Source of the DNA: Mesorhizobium helmanticense
Lineage (GTDB): Bacteria > Pseudomonadota > Alphaproteobacteria > Rhizobiales > Rhizobiaceae
Direction: 5' to 3'
Length of the DNA stretch: 64,000 nucleotides
Assembly (NCBI RefSeq): GCF_003034915.1
Contig: NZ_PZJX01000043.1
Coordinates: forward strand, 1-64,000
Shown: positions 43,353 to 51,626 of the stretch, piece after piece
How the letters are laid out: every line of letters begins with the position of its first letter
Position numbering within the stretch: the stretch's first letter is position 1
Position numbers and translations under genes: made by a program
The notes under the pieces: model-generated
Database searches by the model: none
What the model was told of the DNA's origin: nothing
The model's input: only the letters and a program-made list of their open reading frames with translations

Positions 43353-44596
43353 AGTCGCTGCGCCGGCGCCTGATCATCCTGCTGGTCGTTTCGATCGTCG
43401 GTGTGGTCGGCCTTGCCACGACCGTGGCGATCAAGGTGCTCGGCGGGCCGTCCCCCGAACTGATCATGGGGCCGGTCGCTCGTCAGATCCAGTTCATGGT
43501 CCAGCTGATCCCCGGCCATGTGCCAGGCGCGGGCGACGCGCCGGTCAATCTCAGCGCCAGTCCCGCCGACGGTATCGAGGACCGTAGGCATACACGGGTG
43601 CTCAACGACATTCTGCATCGTGACGGGGTCAACCTTTCGGCCGTCGTCAGCCGCAATGCCGGCGGACCGGGTATGGTCGCTTCGGTCGCGTTGCCCGACA
43701 GTCGCTGGATGATCGTCGATATCCCCGATTTTGGACCGACGGGAGACGTTTTCTTCGTGCTTGCGGGCTGGATCACGCTGATCGTGCTCGGCGCCACTGC
43801 CGTGGCGGTCTATTTCACCGCCGTGCTGGTGCGGCCGTTGGAGATGCTGGAGGCCGCCGTCAGCAAGATCGGATCGGACGGCGTGCTCGTCACGGTTCCG
43901 GAGGAAGGATCGGCCGAGGTCAGGGCGACGGCGCATGCGCTCAATCAGCTCTCCGCCAGGCTCAAGACGGCGATGGAAAGCCGCATGCGGCTGGTCGCCG
44001 CCGCCGGCCACGATCTCAGGACGCCGATGACACGGATGCGGCTGCGGGCCGAATTCCTCGACGACGACCGCGAGAAATGGCTTCACGACCTCGACGAACT
44101 CGACCGCATCGCCGACAGCGCCATCAGGCTGGTGCGCGAGGAGGTCGACCAGGATGCCGTCGAGCCGGTCGAGTTGGACCGGCTGGTCCACGACATCGAG
44201 GCCGAGATGATTTCGCTCGGCCATGCCGTTTCGGTCGGCCATCTCGATAAGGTCTCGGTCAGGGCAGGCGCGCTCGGCCTGCGCCGCGCGCTGCGCAACC
44301 TGATCGTCAATGCCGCCACGCATGGCAAGGGCTGCGGCATCTCCCTGTCCGCGGCCGACAACCGCGCCACCCTCACCATCGCCGATCGCGGACCCGGCAT
44401 TCCGACGGAGCAGCTCGGCAAGGCGTTCGAGCCTTTCTTTCGCGTCGATCCCGGCCGCAGGCAGTCCATTCCAGGCGCCGGCCTCGGCCTCGCCATCGCC
44501 AAGGAAATCATCGAACGCCACGGCGGCACCATCACACTGGAGAACCGGCCGGGCGGCGGCCTTTCCCAGAAGGTGGTTTTCGACGCTGTCTCCTGA
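43349..44596 (+). CDS. Sensor histidine kinase
   Basis: 415 residues. Membrane segments near 7-28 and 135-157 bracket a periplasmic sensor of about 105 residues; a HAMP linker follows. H-box AAGHDLRTPMTRMRLRAEF (His near 216), N-box LIVNAATHG, G-boxes DRGPGIP and GAGLGLAIAKEIIERHGG are complete. It phosphorylates the regulator encoded upstream and is co-translated with it. Confidence 0.93.
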   Translation: MKSLRRRLIILLVVSIVGVVGLATTVAIKVLGGPSPELIMGPVARQIQFMVQLIPGHVPGAGDAPVNLSASPADGIEDRRHTRVLNDILHRDGVNLSAVVSRNAGGPGMVASVALPDSRWMIVDIPDFGPTGDVFFVLAGWITLIVLGATAVAVYFTAVLVRPLEMLEAAVSKIGSDGVLVTVPEEGSAEVRATAHALNQLSARLKTAMESRMRLVAAAGHDLRTPMTRMRLRAEFLDDDREKWLHDLDELDRIADSAIRLVREEVDQDAVEPVELDRLVHDIEAEMISLGHAVSVGHLDKVSVRAGALGLRRALRNLIVNAATHGKGCGISLSAADNRATLTIADRGPGIPTEQLGKAFEPFFRVDPGRRQSIPGAGLGLAIAKEIIERHGGTITLENRPGGGLSQKVVFDAVS

Positions 44597-44625
44597 TTCA
44601 GCCGTTTAGCGCCATTCTCGGCTGA

Positions 44626-45633
44626 TTACTGCAGGCTGAACCGCAAGGGCACGTTGACACGCGGGTTGGCGCCTTCGGGCGGCGCCGGTACCGTGGCGCC
44701 CTGCAGCATGTCGAGGACACTGCGGTCGAGATCGGAGTCGCCGGAGGAGCCTATGATGCGAACGGACGTCACGCGGCCTGAGGTGGCAACCGTGAAGGAG
44801 ACCCTCACGGTTCCTTCCGCACGGCGGGCTTTGGCAGCTCTCGGATAGCGCTTGTGCCGATTGAGCCACGATGTCAGCTTCGAATTCCACTTCGATGAGT
44901 CCCCGCGAGATGCCGAGGCAACCTTGGCCGATTTCGGGGCTGCCACCCTGGGTGCTGATTTCCCGGCGACGCTGGCCGTCTTCGTCCGGGGCGGCGCAGT
45001 CTTGTCCTTTTTCGAAGGCTGCCTGGCCTTTTCGACGGGCTTCTTGGCCTCGGCCTGCTTCTTCACCTTGACCGGCGTCTTCGCCTTGGGCTCGAGCGGT
45101 TTCGCCACCTTGGCCTCGACGGGGGTTTCGGCCGGCTTCGGTTGCGGCAGCGGAATGACCACGTCCGGCGCGACGGTGTCGACGATATCGGGCACGACCT
45201 CCTCCAGCGGTGGCTGGTCGACCCGTTCAGGCATAGGCGGCGGGGTTGGCTCGATCGCGTCGGTCGTAGCCGCTTGCGGCGGCTCCGCTTGCTCGACAGG
45301 CGGCTCGGCCACTCGCTCGGCCGTCTCGACGGGTGGCTCAGGTTCCGTCAACGGCTTGGCTTCGGCTGTCTCGATCTCCTCGACCGGATCCGGCGTCACC
45401 ACGTCAGACACGTCGGCCTCTTCCGCCGGCGTGATCATCATTGGCGACAGCTCGATCATCTGCGCCGGCGGCGGCCCGCCATCCATCTCGGCTGGCCGCA
45501 AATCCTGCACCGCATAGGCGATCACGACATGAGCCGTGAGGACCACTGCCGCCGCCGCCGCCCACAAGACAATCTGGCGCCCGCCGAAGCGCGGCAGGCC
45601 AACCGTGGGTGAAGCGGTGGCCAGCGATGTCAT
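44626..45633 (-). CDS. tonB: TonB-family energy transducer
   Basis: 335 residues. One N-terminal membrane anchor (QIVLWAAAAAVVLTAHVVIAYAV) is followed by a long Pro/Glu- and then Lys/Pro-rich spacer, and a C-terminal TonB fold ending RYPRAAKARRAEGTVRVSFTVATSGRV...VNVPLRFSLQ. It carries proton-motive energy from ExbB/ExbD to outer-membrane receptors. Its ATG overlaps the exbD stop by 4 bases. Its end faces the kinase gene across about 30 bases that contain a TCAGCCG/CGGCTGA dyad. Confidence 0.93.
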   Translation of the reverse strand: MTSLATASPTVGLPRFGGRQIVLWAAAAAVVLTAHVVIAYAVQDLRPAEMDGGPPPAQMIELSPMMITPAEEADVSDVVTPDPVEEIETAEAKPLTEPEPPVETAERVAEPPVEQAEPPQAATTDAIEPTPPPMPERVDQPPLEEVVPDIVDTVAPDVVIPLPQPKPAETPVEAKVAKPLEPKAKTPVKVKKQAEAKKPVEKARQPSKKDKTAPPRTKTASVAGKSAPRVAAPKSAKVASASRGDSSKWNSKLTSWLNRHKRYPRAAKARRAEGTVRVSFTVATSGRVTSVRIIGSSGDSDLDRSVLDMLQGATVPAPPEGANPRVNVPLRFSLQ

Positions 45634-46097
45634 TGGCCCGTTCCGTCTTGCGGCGCCGGCGTCGCGGCGTCGGCCGCGGGCAAGGTTTCGAGGCCGACCA
45701 GTGCGATCTTCAGATAGCCTGCGCCGCGCAGCAGGTTCATCACCTCCATCAGGTCGCCATAGCCGACCGCCTTGTCGGCGCGCAGGAAGATGCGCGTCTG
45801 CTTGTCGCCTTTCGTCCTGCCGTCCAGCGTGGCGGCGAAGACGCCGCGCGGCACGCTGTCATTGCCGATTGCCAGGCTGAGGTCGTCTTTCAGCGTCAGG
45901 AACAGCGGCATCTCCGGCCGCGGCGCGGGCGTCGCCGTCGAACCCGGCAGGTCGACATTGACGTCGACCGTCGCCAGCGGCGCCGCTACCATGAAGATGA
46001 TCAGGAGAACCAGGATGACGTCGATGAAAGGGGTGACGTTGATCTCGTGGTTTTCCTCGAGATCAACGTCGATGTTTTCGCGAATTCTGGCCGCCAT
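45630..46097 (-). CDS. exbD: Biopolymer transport protein ExbD
   Basis: 155 residues. Short cytoplasmic start, one membrane helix with the essential Asp (INVTPFIDVILVLLIIFMVAA), and a periplasmic domain with IFLRADKAVGYGDLMEVMNLLRGAGYLKIALVG. It forms the proton-driven motor with ExbB and TonB. It lies 11 bases after exbB and overlaps tonB by 4. Confidence 0.95.
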   Translation of the reverse strand: MAARIRENIDVDLEENHEINVTPFIDVILVLLIIFMVAAPLATVDVNVDLPGSTATPAPRPEMPLFLTLKDDLSLAIGNDSVPRGVFAATLDGRTKGDKQTRIFLRADKAVGYGDLMEVMNLLRGAGYLKIALVGLETLPAADAATPAPQDGTGQ

Positions 46098-46108
46098 GGC
46101 GCCGCTCC

Positions 46109-47065
46109 TTATTCCGCGGCCAGCGCCGTTGCCGGCGCCACGTTGCGGAAATCCAGATCCCGGCTGACCAGCCGTTCGACCCCGGCCGAGGCATCGGCGA
46201 GGATCTGCCGGTAGCCGGCTATGGATCGCGCGAAGACGTTGTAGATGACCACCGCCGGGATCGCCGCGACCAGGCCCATCGCGGTGGCGAGCAAGGCTTC
46301 CGCGATGCCTGGCGCCACGACGGCGAGGTTGGTCGTCTGCGCCTGCGAGATGCCGATGAAGGCGTTCATGATGCCCCAGACGGTGCCGAACAGGCCGACA
46401 AAGGGCGCGGTCGAGCCGATTGTCGCCAGCACGCCGGTGCCGCGCGACATGCGCCGCGCCGCCGCCGCCTCGATGCGCGACAGGCGCGAGGTGACCCGTT
46501 CCTTCAGCCCGTCGCCGGACACATGCTCGAGCGCGCCGGCCGAAAGCGCCGCCTCTTCCTCGGCCGCCCGCACCAGCAGGGCGCCGGGGCCACCGGTGTG
46601 GCCAAGCGCCCGCCTGGCCTGGTTCAGCGTGGCGGCATTGCCGATCGCTTGTGCCGCGCGGCGGGCGCTGAGCTTGCCGCCGAGGATTTCCAGCGACTTT
46701 GCCAGCCAGATGGTCCAGGTGACCAGGGAGGCAAAGGCCAGCCCGATCATCACCCCTTTGACGACGATGTCGGCGGCCAGGAACATGCCCCAGGGCGACA
46801 GATCATGCGGCAGGGTCAGCGATATCGCCGAGGGATCCGCCTCCGCTTGCGTGGACACGCCGGCTTCGGGCGCCATCGTCGCATCGGGCGTCCCGGCAGG
46901 GGGCGAGGCGGGCGTCTCGATCGCCGGAGCGGGGGCAGCCGGTTGCTCCTGGGCAACAGCGCCGCCAGCCGACAGGAGGGCGGATGCGATCAACGCCGCG
47001 AACAAACCATGTCTGGACCAATGCTGTCTGGGCAAGGGCTTCTTCCCTATTCTCGCAATTCTCAC
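46109..47065 (-). CDS. exbB: Biopolymer transport protein ExbB
   Basis: 318 residues, the long alphaproteobacterial form: a signal peptide and Pro/Ala-rich periplasmic segment come before the three membrane helices. Conserved parts are WTIWLAKSLEI, TIGSTAPFVGLFGTVWGIMNAFIGIS and ATAMGLVAAIPAVVIYNVFAR. I chose the GTG at 47065, 9 bases after the fhuC stop and behind TGAGG; the open frame further upstream only shadows fhuC. Confidence 0.9.
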   Translation of the reverse strand: MRIARIGKKPLPRQHWSRHGLFAALIASALLSAGGAVAQEQPAAPAPAIETPASPPAGTPDATMAPEAGVSTQAEADPSAISLTLPHDLSPWGMFLAADIVVKGVMIGLAFASLVTWTIWLAKSLEILGGKLSARRAAQAIGNAATLNQARRALGHTGGPGALLVRAAEEEAALSAGALEHVSGDGLKERVTSRLSRIEAAAARRMSRGTGVLATIGSTAPFVGLFGTVWGIMNAFIGISQAQTTNLAVVAPGIAEALLATAMGLVAAIPAVVIYNVFARSIAGYRQILADASAGVERLVSRDLDFRNVAPATALAAE

Positions 47066-47073
47066 AACTGGCC

Positions 47074-47865
47074 TCACTGCACATAGCCGATGGGCTGGCC
47101 GGTGACGGGATGCGCGAACACGCCCATCTCGACGCCGAAAATGCCTTTGAGCACGTCGCCCTGCATGATCTCGTCGGGCGTGCCGCGCGTCAGCAGCCTG
47201 CCTTCCTTCAGCGCGATCAACTCGTCGCAGTAGTGCGCCGCCATGTTGGGATCGTGCAGCACCACCACGACGCAGAGGTCGCGCTTGCGGCTGAGCTCCC
47301 TGACCAGCCCCAGCACCTCCACCTGGTGGGCGATGTCGAGCGCCGAGATCGGCTCGTCGAGCAGCATGACGCCGGCATTCTGCGCCACCAGCATGGCCAG
47401 CCACGCGCGCTGGCGTTCGCCGCCGGACAGTTCGTCCACCAGCCGGTCGCCGAAATCCGCCATATCGGTCAGGACAAGCGCCTCGTCGACATGCCGCCTG
47501 TCCTCATGCCCGAAACGGCCGAGCGCGCCATGCCAGGGATAGCGCCCGAGGCTTGCCAGCTCGCGCACGGTCAAGCCGGTCGCCGCCGGCGTCGTCTGCG
47601 GCAGATAGGCGAGCGCACGGGCCAGTTCCCGCGCCCCCCACTGCACCAGCGGGCGCTGCGCGAAAGTGATGCCGCCGGCGCTTGCCGGCTGCTGGCGCGC
47701 CATCAGCTTGATCAGTGTCGATTTGCCCGAGCCATTGTGACCGATCAGCCCGTAGACGCGCGAGCGTTGCAGTTCGAGCGTGACAGGACCGAGCAGCGTC
47801 CGTTCGCCGACGGCAAAGCGCACGGCGTCTATGTGGAAGGCAGTCTGGGCATCGGTTCCGGTCAA
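47074..47865 (-). CDS. Ferric siderophore ABC transporter ATPase (FhuC-type)
   Basis: 263 residues. Walker A GHNGSGKST, signature LSGGERQRAWLAMLVAQ, Walker B VMLLDEPISALD and the FhuC-like GLTVRELASLGRYPWHGALGRF are present. It powers uptake of a ferric siderophore, probably a hydroxamate. The matching permease and binding-protein genes are not in the window, so it is an orphan joined to exbB-exbD-tonB. Two iron-box palindromes lie 71-111 bases upstream of its start. Confidence 0.9.
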   Translation of the reverse strand: MTGTDAQTAFHIDAVRFAVGERTLLGPVTLELQRSRVYGLIGHNGSGKSTLIKLMARQQPASAGGITFAQRPLVQWGARELARALAYLPQTTPAATGLTVRELASLGRYPWHGALGRFGHEDRRHVDEALVLTDMADFGDRLVDELSGGERQRAWLAMLVAQNAGVMLLDEPISALDIAHQVEVLGLVRELSRKRDLCVVVVLHDPNMAAHYCDELIALKEGRLLTRGTPDEIMQGDVLKGIFGVEMGVFAHPVTGQPIGYVQ

Positions 47866-47936
47866 GGTCTATCTCCAGCGCGGCCGGCATTCACCAATCT
47901 GGTTTCGGCGGTCCCTGCCCGGTTGACTATGAAACA

Positions 47937-47976
47937 TGACTTTACTAGTCAACATTGAAGATGACTATTTGAGTCA
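47937..47976. promoter_or_regulatory. Two RirA-type iron boxes (TGA-N9-TCA)
   Basis: TGACT-TTACT-AGTCA (47937-47951) and TGACT-ATTTG-AGTCA (47962-47976) are perfect 5-bp palindromes of the exact form TGA-N9-TCA, centre to centre 25 bases, lying upstream of fhuC-exbB-exbD-tonB. RirA, the main iron repressor of rhizobia, binds this pattern. TTGACT hexamers inside the boxes can serve as -35 elements on the minus strand. The sites, read with the genes, indicate repression when iron is sufficient. Confidence 0.72.
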
Positions 47977-48029
47977 ACAAAATGTCGCGATGCGTCCGCG
48001 TTGCCTCGAAATCCGGAAAAGTGGGCATG

Positions 48030-48376
48030 CGCACCCGCGCCCGTCTGGCGCCGGCAAGACCACCATCTGCTGCTCGCTCTTGCCGCGCCTCTACGGGGTT
48101 GTTTCGGGCTCAATCAGCATCGACGGCTTCGATATCGGAGAGACATGAAGCTCGCCTCGCTGCGGCGAGATCGGCATCGTCCGGCAGGACGTGTTCCCGT
48201 TTGGCGGTACGACGCGCGAAGACATCGCCTATGGCCGCCTCGACGCGCTCATCACCGGAAATCGCGACGGGCTCGACGGCATGATCGCCGGACTGCCGGC
48301 GGGCCACGGCACTATCATCGGCAAGCGTGGCGGCAAGCTCTCCGCCGGCCTGAGGCCGCGGCTATTTCCATAAACG
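48030..48376 (+). pseudogene. Decayed ABC exporter ATPase fragment
   Basis: In one frame SGAGKTT..LLPRLYGVVSGSISIDGFDI gives a Walker A and the following strand of an MsbA/lipid-exporter nucleotide domain; after a shift near 48148 the next frame continues LASLRR.IGIVRQDVFPFGGTTREDIAYGRLDA and then ..LDGMIAGLPAGHGTIIGKRGGKLSAGL. It stops before Walker B, and both ends are missing. This is a relic, not a working gene. Confidence 0.75.
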
Positions 48377-48381
48377 CGCGA

Positions 48382-49137
48382 TCACTTGCCCGACGCCCAG
48401 CCCACCAGCTGTCTCCACAATGGCGCGTAGCCCTGCCACTCGACGAAGGCGGCCGGCGCCCAGTGCGGCGCGCAATCGGAGGTGAAGGCGACGCTTCTGC
48501 CCTTGCCGTGATGGCCGGCGACGATCAGCGGATCGGTGCCGACCTTCGCGACCAATGTGGCGTCGCTTTTTGGCGTGACGCGGTTGTAGCCGAGCAGATG
48601 CGGCCACACCGGTCCGAGGCCGGCAACGATCGGATGTGCCGTCTCGAGGATCTGCGGCGTCACGCCTTGCGGCGACTCCACCCGATCGTCCGTCGCGGCG
48701 ATGTTGACCGGCAGGATCTCCTCGATCGCCGTTCCGGAATACTGGCCCTTGGCCTCGATGCCCTGGAACGTCATATAGCCGCCGACCATGACGAAGCCGC
48801 CGCCCGCCGCGACATAGTCGCGGATCGCATGCAGCCTGTTGGGCAAGGCGACCGAGCGCACGAATGTATCGGGATGGAGCAGCAGCGTGTTGGCGCCGAC
48901 ATCGCTCAGCATCACGCAATCATAATGCGACAGCGCTTTCGCATCGAACGGGAAGTCGCGCGCGGCGACATGGGCCGGCTGGTAATCGACCTGCCAGCCG
49001 CCGGTTTCCAGCGCATCGCGCAGCCAGCGGATCCCTTCCGCATATTCAACCGTCGAAAAACTATCGAACCCCTTCTGGTGGGTGCTGTGCACGGTCCATG
49101 ATTCACCGGCAATCAGAACGCGTCCTGTCGTAGCCAT
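48382..49137 (-). CDS. Class I glutamine amidotransferase-like (ThuA-type) protein
   Basis: 251 residues with the flavodoxin-like GATase fold: VLIAGESWTVHSTHQKG at the start, HYDCVMLSDVGANTLLL, RDYVAAGGGFVMVGGYMTFQG, and VWPHLLGYNRVTP / VAGHHGKGRSVAFTSDCAPHW later. The nucleophilic Cys/His/Glu triad of true amidotransferases is not evident, so this is probably a ThuA/STM3548-type sugar-locus protein. It is divergent from lacI, with two LacI-type operators between them, and is probably repressed by that protein. Confidence 0.78.
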   Translation of the reverse strand: MATTGRVLIAGESWTVHSTHQKGFDSFSTVEYAEGIRWLRDALETGGWQVDYQPAHVAARDFPFDAKALSHYDCVMLSDVGANTLLLHPDTFVRSVALPNRLHAIRDYVAAGGGFVMVGGYMTFQGIEAKGQYSGTAIEEILPVNIAATDDRVESPQGVTPQILETAHPIVAGLGPVWPHLLGYNRVTPKSDATLVAKVGTDPLIVAGHHGKGRSVAFTSDCAPHWAPAAFVEWQGYAPLWRQLVGWASGK

Positions 49138-49210
49138 CCTTTTCTCCCTTCGATTTTTTTATGGCGGCGCTCACCGGCCCTGCCGATCTGGAGAAAAAGC
49201 GTAATTTATG

Positions 49211-49235
49211 AAACCGGTTTAGTAAAGCGGTTTAC
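49211..49235. promoter_or_regulatory. Two tandem LacI-type operators
   Basis: AAACCGGTTT (49211-49220) is a perfect palindrome, and GTAAAGCGGTTTAC (49222-49235) is a LacI-style dyad with a central CG. They abut in the 155-base divergent region between the ThuA-like gene and the lacI gene. Binding by that LacI protein, controlling both directions, is inferred from form and place. Confidence 0.68.
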
Positions 49236-49292
49236 ATCTGGCATTTCCTATGCTGAAATCCTGGTCAAAGGGAACACTGGCGAAAACGCCTC

Positions 49293-50372
49293 ATGAAAAA
49301 GCCTACGGCATCGACGATCAGGAATGTGGCGCACGCGGCCGGCGTGTCGGTCACCACCGTCTCGCGTCACCTGAACGGCCGCATCAAGCTGCCGGCCGAA
49401 ACCAGCGAGCGCATCCGGGCGGCCGTGGCCAAACTTGAGTATCGCCCCAACGCCATTGCGCGACGCCTGAGCAAAGGCAGCAGCGAAACCATCGGCCTGA
49501 TCGTCTCCGACATCTCCTACCCGTTCTTTGCCGCCATCGCGAGCGCGGCGGAAGAGGAGGCGAGCCGTCTCGGCTACAGCCTGGTGATGTTCAACAGCCG
49601 CAACATCGCCGCCAAGGAACTGGGCTTCCTGTCGCGCATCGACGACGCGCAGGTCGACGGCATCCTGTTGATGACCAACCATCCCGACGACGGCGCGCTG
49701 GTCCAGAAGATCAATGCCTGCAGCAATGTCGTGCTGGTCGACGAGGACGTTCCCGGCGCCATCGCGCCGCGCCTGTTTGCCGACAATCGTCTCGGCGCCC
49801 GGCTTGCGACCGAGCATCTTCTCGATCATGGCCACCGGGCGGTCGCCTTTGTCGGCGGCCCTCCTGCGCTGCTCAGCAGCAAGGAACGGTTCGGCGCCTT
49901 CGAGGACAGTCTCAAGCGACGAGACCTGAAGGTGAACCCGGATTACGTCTTCTTCGGCGACTATGACGAGCAGTCCGGTCTTGAGGCTTTCCTGCGCTTT
50001 GCCGCTCTGGACAATCCGCCGACCGCCATCTTCGCCTCCGCCGACATGCTGGCGCTGGGGATTTTGCAAGGCTGCCGCACACTCGGCATCGCCGTGCCTT
50101 CCGATCTGTCGCTGGTCGGTTTCGACGACATCCGCAATGTCGATCTTCTCGATCCGCCGCTGACGGCCGTGCACCAGTCGGCGGAGGAATTCGGCCGCCG
50201 CGCGGTCGGCCTGCTGATCGACCATATCAACGGCGCCGAGATACCGGACGCAGCGCCGGTCGCGGTGAAGCTCATCGTGCGCCACTCCGTGGCCGCACCG
50301 CGCAAGGCGCATTGGAAACTGGCTGGAAACGCCTTGGCGGGAAAACTCCCGCCGGCAAGAGTGGGAATTTAA
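49293..50372 (+). CDS. LacI-family transcriptional regulator
   Basis: 359 residues. A normal helix-turn-helix with hinge is at the N-terminus (TIRNVAHAAGVSVTTVSRHLNGR..LP, then YRPNAIARRLSKGSS), followed by the periplasmic-binding-protein-like effector domain (IGLIVSDISYPFF..., VGFDDIRNVDLLDPPLTAVHQ). It is the likely controller of the downstream transporter operon (about 60 bases to the binding-protein gene) and the divergent ThuA-like gene. Confidence 0.93.
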   Translation: MKKPTASTIRNVAHAAGVSVTTVSRHLNGRIKLPAETSERIRAAVAKLEYRPNAIARRLSKGSSETIGLIVSDISYPFFAAIASAAEEEASRLGYSLVMFNSRNIAAKELGFLSRIDDAQVDGILLMTNHPDDGALVQKINACSNVVLVDEDVPGAIAPRLFADNRLGARLATEHLLDHGHRAVAFVGGPPALLSSKERFGAFEDSLKRRDLKVNPDYVFFGDYDEQSGLEAFLRFAALDNPPTAIFASADMLALGILQGCRTLGIAVPSDLSLVGFDDIRNVDLLDPPLTAVHQSAEEFGRRAVGLLIDHINGAEIPDAAPVAVKLIVRHSVAAPRKAHWKLAGNALAGKLPPARVGI

Positions 50373-50431
50373 CAGAGACGGATCAAATCCGCGAAGACCT
50401 CAAGTCAACATCAACAATGGGAGAATGAACA

Positions 50432-51538
50432 ATGACAAGCTCGCATTTCGCAAAAGACGCGGCTGAGATCGCGCTGGAAAAATTCAACCGCGGCGAGATA
50501 GATCGCCGCTCGTTCCTGATAGCACTTGGCGGCCTCGGACTTGCGGCCGCCTTCAAGCCTGGCGTTGCCCGGGCCGACGCTTCTGAAATCGTCGTCTGCA
50601 ATTGGGGCGGGGCCGCGGCGGATGCTTTCGCCAAGGCCTATGGCGACCCCTTCACCAAGAAGAGCGGCATGAAGGTGGTGATCGATGGGGCCGGCCCGGC
50701 GGTCGGCACCATCCGCGCCATGGTCGAATCCGGCAAGGTCATCTGGGACGCCACCGACGGCGGCATGATCGACTCGCTGACGCTGGGCAAGGGCAATCTG
50801 GTCGAGAAGATCGACTACGCGATCGTCGACAAATCGCAGGTGCCGGAGAATTTCGCCGGCGAATTCGGCGTCTCGAACTATGTCTATTCGAACGTGCTCG
50901 CCTACGACGCCGACGCCACCAAGGGGGTCGCGCCGACCGGCTGGGCCGACTTCTTCGACACGGCGAAATTCCCGGGCAAGCGCACGATGTGCAAATGGAT
51001 CCAGGGCCAGCTCGAATTCGTCCTCATGGCCGACGGCGTCGCGCCCGCCGACCTCTATCCGCTCGATGTCGACCGGGCATTCAAGAAGCTGAAGCCGATG
51101 CTGGCCGACATCATCTTCTGGGAAGGCGGGGCGCAGACGCAGCAATTGTTCCGCGAAGGCGAAGTCGTGATGGGCAATATCTGGCACACCCGCGCCAATC
51201 TGCTCAACAAGGAGACGCCCGACAAGTTCAAGTGGATTTGGGAGCAGAACATCCTGTCTGCCTCCGCCTGGTCGGTTCCCAAGGGCAATCCCGCCGGCAA
51301 GAAAGTGTTCGAGTTCATCAATTCGACGCTCGATCCGGCCGGCCAACTCGTGCTGCTGCAGATCATGGGCAACGGGCCTTCCAACCCCAAGACCCTCGCC
51401 TTGATGACGCCGGAGGATGCCAAGGTCAATCCGACGACCAAGGAGAATGCGGCCTCGCAGATCATGCTCAACCCGGCCTATTACGCCGAACATGAGACCG
51501 AACTCCAGAACAAGTATCTGGATTTCATCTCGAGCTGA
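50432..51538 (+). CDS. ABC transporter substrate-binding protein (PotD-like), Tat-exported
   Basis: 368 residues. The N-terminus has a twin-arginine signal (DRRSFLIALGGLGLAAAF, residues about 24-41) and a signal-peptidase site near ARADA. The mature part is of the spermidine/putrescine family: IVVCNWGGAAADAFAKAYGDPFTKKSGMKVVIDG and WDATDGGMIDSLTLGKGNL. The permease and ATPase partners follow, so it binds the ligand of this importer, likely a cationic or guanidino compound. GGGAG fits the ATG. Confidence 0.92.
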   Translation: MTSSHFAKDAAEIALEKFNRGEIDRRSFLIALGGLGLAAAFKPGVARADASEIVVCNWGGAAADAFAKAYGDPFTKKSGMKVVIDGAGPAVGTIRAMVESGKVIWDATDGGMIDSLTLGKGNLVEKIDYAIVDKSQVPENFAGEFGVSNYVYSNVLAYDADATKGVAPTGWADFFDTAKFPGKRTMCKWIQGQLEFVLMADGVAPADLYPLDVDRAFKKLKPMLADIIFWEGGAQTQQLFREGEVVMGNIWHTRANLLNKETPDKFKWIWEQNILSASAWSVPKGNPAGKKVFEFINSTLDPAGQLVLLQIMGNGPSNPKTLALMTPEDAKVNPTTKENAASQIMLNPAYYAEHETELQNKYLDFISS

Positions 51539-51557
51539 CCGGGCGCCAACAGAGGAA

Positions 51558-51584
51558 GGGCTGCCGCCGGCAAGGCGGCGGCCC
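51558..51584 (+). terminator. Hairpin after the binding-protein gene
   Basis: GGGCTGCCGCC / GGCGGCGGCCC is an 11-bp stem with one G-T pair and a 5-base loop; no T-run follows. A stem here, 20 bases past the binding-protein stop, commonly protects that part of an ABC mRNA so the binding protein is made in excess. Confidence 0.5.
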
Positions 51585-51626
51585 CCAAATCTGATGCGAA
51601 AATCGATCTGATGCGACTTTGATCCG

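Noticed and set aside
44598..44625. TCAGCCG/CGGCTGA dyad as bidirectional terminator between the kinase and tonB
   Set aside because: Only a 7-bp stem with a 14-base loop and no T-run; too weak to list as a feature.
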